Shown here: one piece after another, positions 59,979 to 64,000 of the stretch
Layout of the letters: each line of letters opens with the position of its first letter
Numbering within the stretch: position 1 is the first letter of the stretch
Source: Chryseobacterium tagetis
GTDB taxonomy: Bacteria > Bacteroidota > Bacteroidia > Flavobacteriales > Weeksellaceae
NCBI RefSeq assembly: GCF_016735585.2
Contig: NZ_JAERSE020000005.1
Location: 1 to 64,000 of the forward strand
DNA: 64,000 bases
Reading direction: 5' to 3'
Made by a program: the position numbers and the translations under genes
Notes under the pieces: generated by a model
What the model was told of the DNA's origin: nothing
What the model saw: the letters and a program-made list of their open reading frames with translations, nothing else
Database searches by the model: none

Positions 59979-60977
59979 TTATGCTTGCTGAGCCAAATAT
60001 TCTGTGTAAAATGCTTGGGTTTCTTTAATCAAAGCATCCATCTCCTCTAAAGTAAAGACTTCTAAGAATTTTTTTCTGAAATCTTTGAAATGAGGAACTC
60101 CACGGAAATAATTGCTGTAATGCTGTCTCATTTCAACCAAACCTAATCTTTCACCTTTCCATTCTGCGCTCCATTCTGCGTGCTGACGAACAGCCAATAA
60201 TCTGTCTTCAATAGTTGGTGCAGGTAAATGTTCTCCGGTTTTAAAGAAATGTTTGATTTCGTTAAAGATCCAAGGATAGCCAATCGCTGCACGACCGATC
60301 ATGATTCCGTCGCAAGCGTATTTTTGTTTGTATTCCAATGCTTTTTCAGGAGAATCGATATCTCCGTTTCCAAAGATTGGAATTTCAATATTTGGATTTT
60401 GTTTAATTCTTGAAATATGTTCCCAATCTGCCTCTCCTTTATACATCTGAGCGCGCGTTCTTGCGTGAATTGTTAAGGCTTTGATACCGGTTTCCTGAAG
60501 ACGCTCTGCAACTTCATCAATATTAATGGAAGTACTGTCCCATCCTAAACGGGTTTTTACCGTTACGGGAAGATGAGTAGAGCTTACTACGGCTTTTGTC
60601 AGACGAACCATAAGATCAATATCTTTCAAAACACCTGCTCCCGCTCCTTTACAAACGACTTTTTTTACAGGACATCCGAAATTTATATCAACCAAATCAG
60701 GGTTTACGGTTTCTACAATTCTGGCAGACATGGCCATTGCTTCTTCATCACCCCCAAAAATCTGAATTCCGACAGGTCTTTCATAATCGAAAATATCAAG
60801 CTTCTTTCTGCTCTTGATGGCATCACGTATCAAGCCCTCAGAAGAAATAAATTCTGAATACATTAAATCTGCACCATGCATTTTGCATAACCTTCTGAAC
60901 GGAGGGTCACTTACATCTTCCATCGGAGCCAGCAAAAGCGGGAATTCCGGCAGTTCTATATTGCCTATTTTTATCAT
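59979..60977 (-). CDS. dusB: tRNA-dihydrouridine synthase
   Basis: The 332-residue product has LLAPMEDVSDPPFRRLC (FMN region), YSEFISSEGL, VDINFGCPVKKVVCKGAGAGVLKD with catalytic Cys, and IPIFGNGDIDSPEKAL...CDGIMIGRAAIGYPWIF. It reduces specific uridines in tRNA with FMN and NADPH. The group (DusB-like) is inferred from overall motif style; the exact tRNA position is not decided by eye. Confidence 0.95.
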   Translation of the reverse strand: MIKIGNIELPEFPLLLAPMEDVSDPPFRRLCKMHGADLMYSEFISSEGLIRDAIKSRKKLDIFDYERPVGIQIFGGDEEAMAMSARIVETVNPDLVDINFGCPVKKVVCKGAGAGVLKDIDLMVRLTKAVVSSTHLPVTVKTRLGWDSTSINIDEVAERLQETGIKALTIHARTRAQMYKGEADWEHISRIKQNPNIEIPIFGNGDIDSPEKALEYKQKYACDGIMIGRAAIGYPWIFNEIKHFFKTGEHLPAPTIEDRLLAVRQHAEWSAEWKGERLGLVEMRQHYSNYFRGVPHFKDFRKKFLEVFTLEEMDALIKETQAFYTEYLAQQA

Positions 60978-61175
60978 GGTGCAAATTTACAAAATTCTAT
61001 TTTATGTCTTGATAGAGTTTATAAGTAGATCATATTTGAATTTATTTATTTTTTGTAAAAGCTCTATTTTGCTGATGTTTTTGTTGTTCTGTTGATGTTT
61101 TAGTGTTTTATTTTTATTTTAATCAAATATTTGTTAAATATTTTGTATATATTTAAGATAGAAAAATAATACCAT

Positions 61176-63146
61176 ATGAGAAAACTTTTATTTTGCTTAA
61201 TGACGGGCTTTGCCGTCATGAGTATTCACGCACAAGTAAATGTTGCTGCTACAAGTGGTACAGCAACTGGAACTTATACGACATTAAAAGGGGCTTTCGA
61301 TGCCATTAATGCCGGAACACATCAAGGAGCTATCAATATCAGCATAACAGCAAATACAACAGAAACAGCAACAGCAGTTTTAAATGCGAGTGGAGGTACT
61401 ACAAGCTATACATCTATAGTTGTAAAACCGGCAGCAGCTACAACTCCTACTGTTTCAGGAAGTATTGCGAGTGCAGCATTGGTAAGAATTCTTGGGAGTA
61501 ACGTTACACTGGACGGAAGTAATACCGCTTCCGGTACAACGAGAGATCTTACATTTACGAATACATCGACTACTGGTCCACAGGTTATTACTTTTATTGC
61601 AACAAGTGCAGCTACAGCCAATACCAATATTGTTGTTAAAAACCTGAATATCGTAAATGGTATCAATACATCATCCGGATTCATCATGTATGACGGAAAT
61701 ACGACCCCTACTGGAGGATATTTTAATAATGTTACCATTCAAAACAATTCTATTAAAAAATCTTACATTGGATTGTATTTATTTACAGCAATCGCATTAG
61801 GAAACGGGGCGAATACTTTAGTTACGGGCAATGATTTCAGTGCTTCCGGAACTGATGCCAACAGACTTGTCGGGATTTATCTGCAAGGTCTGGATGGAGC
61901 AACAGTAAGTAATAATACGATCGGGAATTTTGAAACTACTAATGCTGAAATCAAAAGAGGAATCTGGCTAGCCACAGGAACTGTAAATACTACTATTTCA
62001 TCCAACACAATTACAAATATTGGATATAGCGGAACAGGTGCAGGTGGTGCAACAGGTATATCTGTAACATCCGGTAATACAGGAGCAGCACCAGTTGCAG
62101 GAGTTATCATAAGAGGTAACAATATTAATAACTTTACTTCTAGCGGAACAGGAACTTTATTTAGCGGAATTTATATTGCAGGAACTTTGACTAACGGTGT
62201 TATTGTTGATAGAAATAAAATTACCTCCATTAAAAATACCAATACAAGCGGATATGGTGCACAAGGAATTTATTTAGCATCAACGAGTACTGCCGCAAAT
62301 ACTTTAATTGCAAATAATATTGTAAGTGGAGTAGCAGGATATGGATATCTTACAACGGGAGGAGTAAATGATAATGGAAACGGAATTGTAGTAGGAACAG
62401 GTGCCGGTTACAAAATTTATTACAATACAGTTGTAATGGATGCAAACCAAACCGTTTCGGGAAGACCTTCTGCATTGAATGTATTGTCTACAATTACGAC
62501 AGCAGGTGCTATCGATCTGAGAAATAATATTTTTGTAAATACTCAGACACAGGCTGGAGATAAATATACAATCTATTCCAGTGCAGCCAATACTGTTTTT
62601 TCTAATATTAATTATAATAACTATTATTCTTCAGGAGCAAATCTTGGATATATCGGTTCTGCACTAACTGCCATAACTGATATTCAGACTGGTTTTGGAG
62701 GAAATGCGAATTCCATTAATGTTTTACCTGTGTTTGTTTCTGCAACGGATTTTCATTTGGCAGCATCAGGGAATTCAGCGCTTGATAATAAAGGTACACC
62801 GGTCGCAGATGTTACTGTAGATGCGGATAATAATCCGAGAAGTGCAACAACACCTGATTTAGGAGGATATGAATTTACAAATGTTGTTTTGGCAACCCAG
62901 GATATTAGCAGTAAAGACAGCAAAATCAGTTATTATCCAAATCCGGTTGTTGATTATTTAAATATCATAAACGACAGCAAGATTACCAATATAGAAATCT
63001 ATAATGCTGGAGGACAAAGAGTAATGAGTGAAACAATAAATGCGGAAAAAGGTTCTGTAGATGTGAGGAAACTATCTCCGGGAATGTACATTTTAAAAAT
63101 AAATTCAGACAAATCATCTGAGTCACTTAAGATTCTTAAAAGATAA
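61176..63146 (+). CDS. T9SS-sorted right-handed beta-helix surface protein
   Basis: Signal peptide (MRKLLFCLMTGFAVMSIHAQ). Residues about 25-560 are Asn/Thr/Gly-rich with repeated strand turns (NNTIGNFET, SSNTITNIGYSG, RGNNINNFTSSG, DRNKITSIKNTN, ANNIVSGVAGYG) typical of a right-handed parallel beta-helix such as pectate-lyase or adhesin folds. The C-terminus (SYYPNPVVDYLNII...LRILKR-like end KSSESLKILKR) is a type A T9SS sorting domain. It would be on the cell surface or secreted; no catalytic residues were assigned. Confidence 0.92.
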   Translation: MRKLLFCLMTGFAVMSIHAQVNVAATSGTATGTYTTLKGAFDAINAGTHQGAINISITANTTETATAVLNASGGTTSYTSIVVKPAAATTPTVSGSIASAALVRILGSNVTLDGSNTASGTTRDLTFTNTSTTGPQVITFIATSAATANTNIVVKNLNIVNGINTSSGFIMYDGNTTPTGGYFNNVTIQNNSIKKSYIGLYLFTAIALGNGANTLVTGNDFSASGTDANRLVGIYLQGLDGATVSNNTIGNFETTNAEIKRGIWLATGTVNTTISSNTITNIGYSGTGAGGATGISVTSGNTGAAPVAGVIIRGNNINNFTSSGTGTLFSGIYIAGTLTNGVIVDRNKITSIKNTNTSGYGAQGIYLASTSTAANTLIANNIVSGVAGYGYLTTGGVNDNGNGIVVGTGAGYKIYYNTVVMDANQTVSGRPSALNVLSTITTAGAIDLRNNIFVNTQTQAGDKYTIYSSAANTVFSNINYNNYYSSGANLGYIGSALTAITDIQTGFGGNANSINVLPVFVSATDFHLAASGNSALDNKGTPVADVTVDADNNPRSATTPDLGGYEFTNVVLATQDISSKDSKISYYPNPVVDYLNIINDSKITNIEIYNAGGQRVMSETINAEKGSVDVRKLSPGMYILKINSDKSSESLKILKR

Positions 63147-63170
63147 ATCTTAATATTTGAATTTAAATAT

Positions 63171-63207
63171 AAATCCCTGATGCATAATGAATCAGGGATT
63201 TTTTTAA
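63171..63207 (+). terminator. Terminator of the beta-helix gene
   Basis: AAATCCCTGAT / ATCAGGGATTT form an 11-bp stem with a 9-nt loop and a T-run to 63207. Confidence 0.88.
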
Positions 63208-63269
63208 TGATTAAATTGTGACACTCAGTGAGTATGGAATTTGAATATTTATTTTATCAAAAATTTAAG

Positions 63270-64000
63270 TTAGAAACTTGCTTTCACCTGCATACTACCA
63301 ATGTGAATCGTTCTGTCTCCTGAATTTCTTCCTTCATACGTTAAATTCAACTGAAGGAAAGAGTTGATCGCCTGTTGGATGAATACACTCCATACCTGGT
63401 TTTTACCTGGTTTTAACCCATCAAGCATCTGATTTCCTACAATACTGAAATTATTTCCGGTGAAATCATTATTAATGAATGAGAAATTACCTCTGATAGA
63501 CGTTTTTTTACGCTCCCATTGTATGGTTCCGGTAATATCGAAGGCTTTTAATAATTCTTCGCCGTCCACTCTCTGCTTTTCTCTGTAAGCAGAAGAAAGT
63601 TCAGCCTGTATGGCATCTGTGAATTTATAGGTTGCTTTAGGTTTTGTTTCAAAATTATTTAAACGGTAATCCCTTGTTGCGAACAATTGAGAAGAATTTT
63701 TAATATCATGAACTGAGTTTTCCCAGTCTATCCTGAATTCCTTATTAAACCAGTATCCGATATTTAGGAAATGTGAGGTTTGCTCTCTTTCTTCATTACT
63801 GAAATTGGCATTGATGAGGTTGTCATTCGATATAAAACGATAGTTACCATTCCAACCTGATTTTTCGGTAGGATTGAACTGTACGGAAGTTAATATATTT
63901 TGATTTTTAAGAATCTGATTATCGCTTTTTTCAAAAGGATTTAATACCAGTACTTTGTCTTTTTTATAAAATGAATTTTGCGAATTCAGGGAAATATTAA
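63270..64000 (-). CDS. C-terminal part of a large outer-membrane protein (partial)
   Basis: The minus-strand frame is open from the window edge (64000) to TAA at 63270, about 243 residues with no stop. The alternating strands (FRIDWENSVHDIKNSSQLFATRDYR, TSIRGNFSFINNDF, LQLNLTYEGRNSGDRTIHIGSMQVKASF) and the terminal aromatic residue are those of a Bacteroidetes outer-membrane barrel end. A short start at 63686 is an internal Leu codon only. The N-terminal part lies outside, so the protein's role cannot be told. Confidence 0.8.
   Translation of the reverse strand, partial: NISLNSQNSFYKKDKVLVLNPFEKSDNQILKNQNILTSVQFNPTEKSGWNGNYRFISNDNLINANFSNEEREQTSHFLNIGYWFNKEFRIDWENSVHDIKNSSQLFATRDYRLNNFETKPKATYKFTDAIQAELSSAYREKQRVDGEELLKAFDITGTIQWERKKTSIRGNFSFINNDFTGNNFSIVGNQMLDGLKPGKNQVWSVFIQQAINSFLQLNLTYEGRNSGDRTIHIGSMQVKASF

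Overview
The window looks like a chromosome segment of a Flavobacteriia member close to Chryseobacterium. I infer this from type IX secretion (T9SS) sorting tails, DUF6443 RHS proteins, promoters of the Bacteroidetes form TTTG-N19-TAnnTTTG, AT-rich DNA, and a gene set with MpaB-like oxygenase, DHS-like protein and TIGR03915/TIGR03916. Genus is inference; no rRNA gene is present to test it.

Layout. 1-7234: a surface/secreted locus with the tail of a T9SS protein, two RHS-type proteins (the second ends in a swapped, AT-rich tip with an HEMLH zinc-protease-like motif), a small exported protein translationally coupled to the tip (candidate immunity), a frameshifted gene remnant, and a terminator. 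7238-14220: a compact integrated mobilizable element bounded by a 12-bp direct repeat. It carries a MobV-type relaxase, an XRE regulator, three unrecognised cargo genes (the last two coupled), a 55-residue ORF and a large serine recombinase, and abuts tRNA-Gln. If the two repeats are recombined in silico, the recombinase frame stays open and ends in an ATGA overlap with the relaxase start.

14408-33250: mostly core genes: menE-like ligase, arfB, DHS-like protein, acyltransferase, SDR, Cys-less alkyltransferase-like protein, HEPN-like protein, alpha/beta hydrolase, htpG, S9 peptidase, recA, MpaB-family oxygenase, and the pfkA-gap pair. 32490-34663 holds the TIGR03915/TIGR03916 DNA-repair-associated pair. 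35033-37986 is a tightly coupled HMG-CoA reductase cluster, followed by a ClC channel and sucC.

40755-50549: small envelope proteins, a T9SS metalloprotease, MscS, a 1-Cys peroxiredoxin with an excellent promoter, an outer-membrane barrel, a TonB receptor with PepSY partner (iron uptake), and a Gfo/Idh/MocA oxidoreductase. 50697-64000: ABC-F ATPase, a carboxypeptidase-regulatory/alpha-beta-hydrolase fusion, GH25 lysozyme, NDH-2, trmD, EEP nuclease, Lrp regulator, deoC, dus, a T9SS beta-helix protein, and the C-terminal part of a large outer-membrane protein that runs off the window.

Other structure: several long GC-rich extragenic palindromes at gene ends, a TGTCATTCTGACGAAGG-type repeat, and two MITE-like inverted-repeat elements with related termini. 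No CRISPR array, rRNA gene, IS transposase or prophage structural gene was seen.
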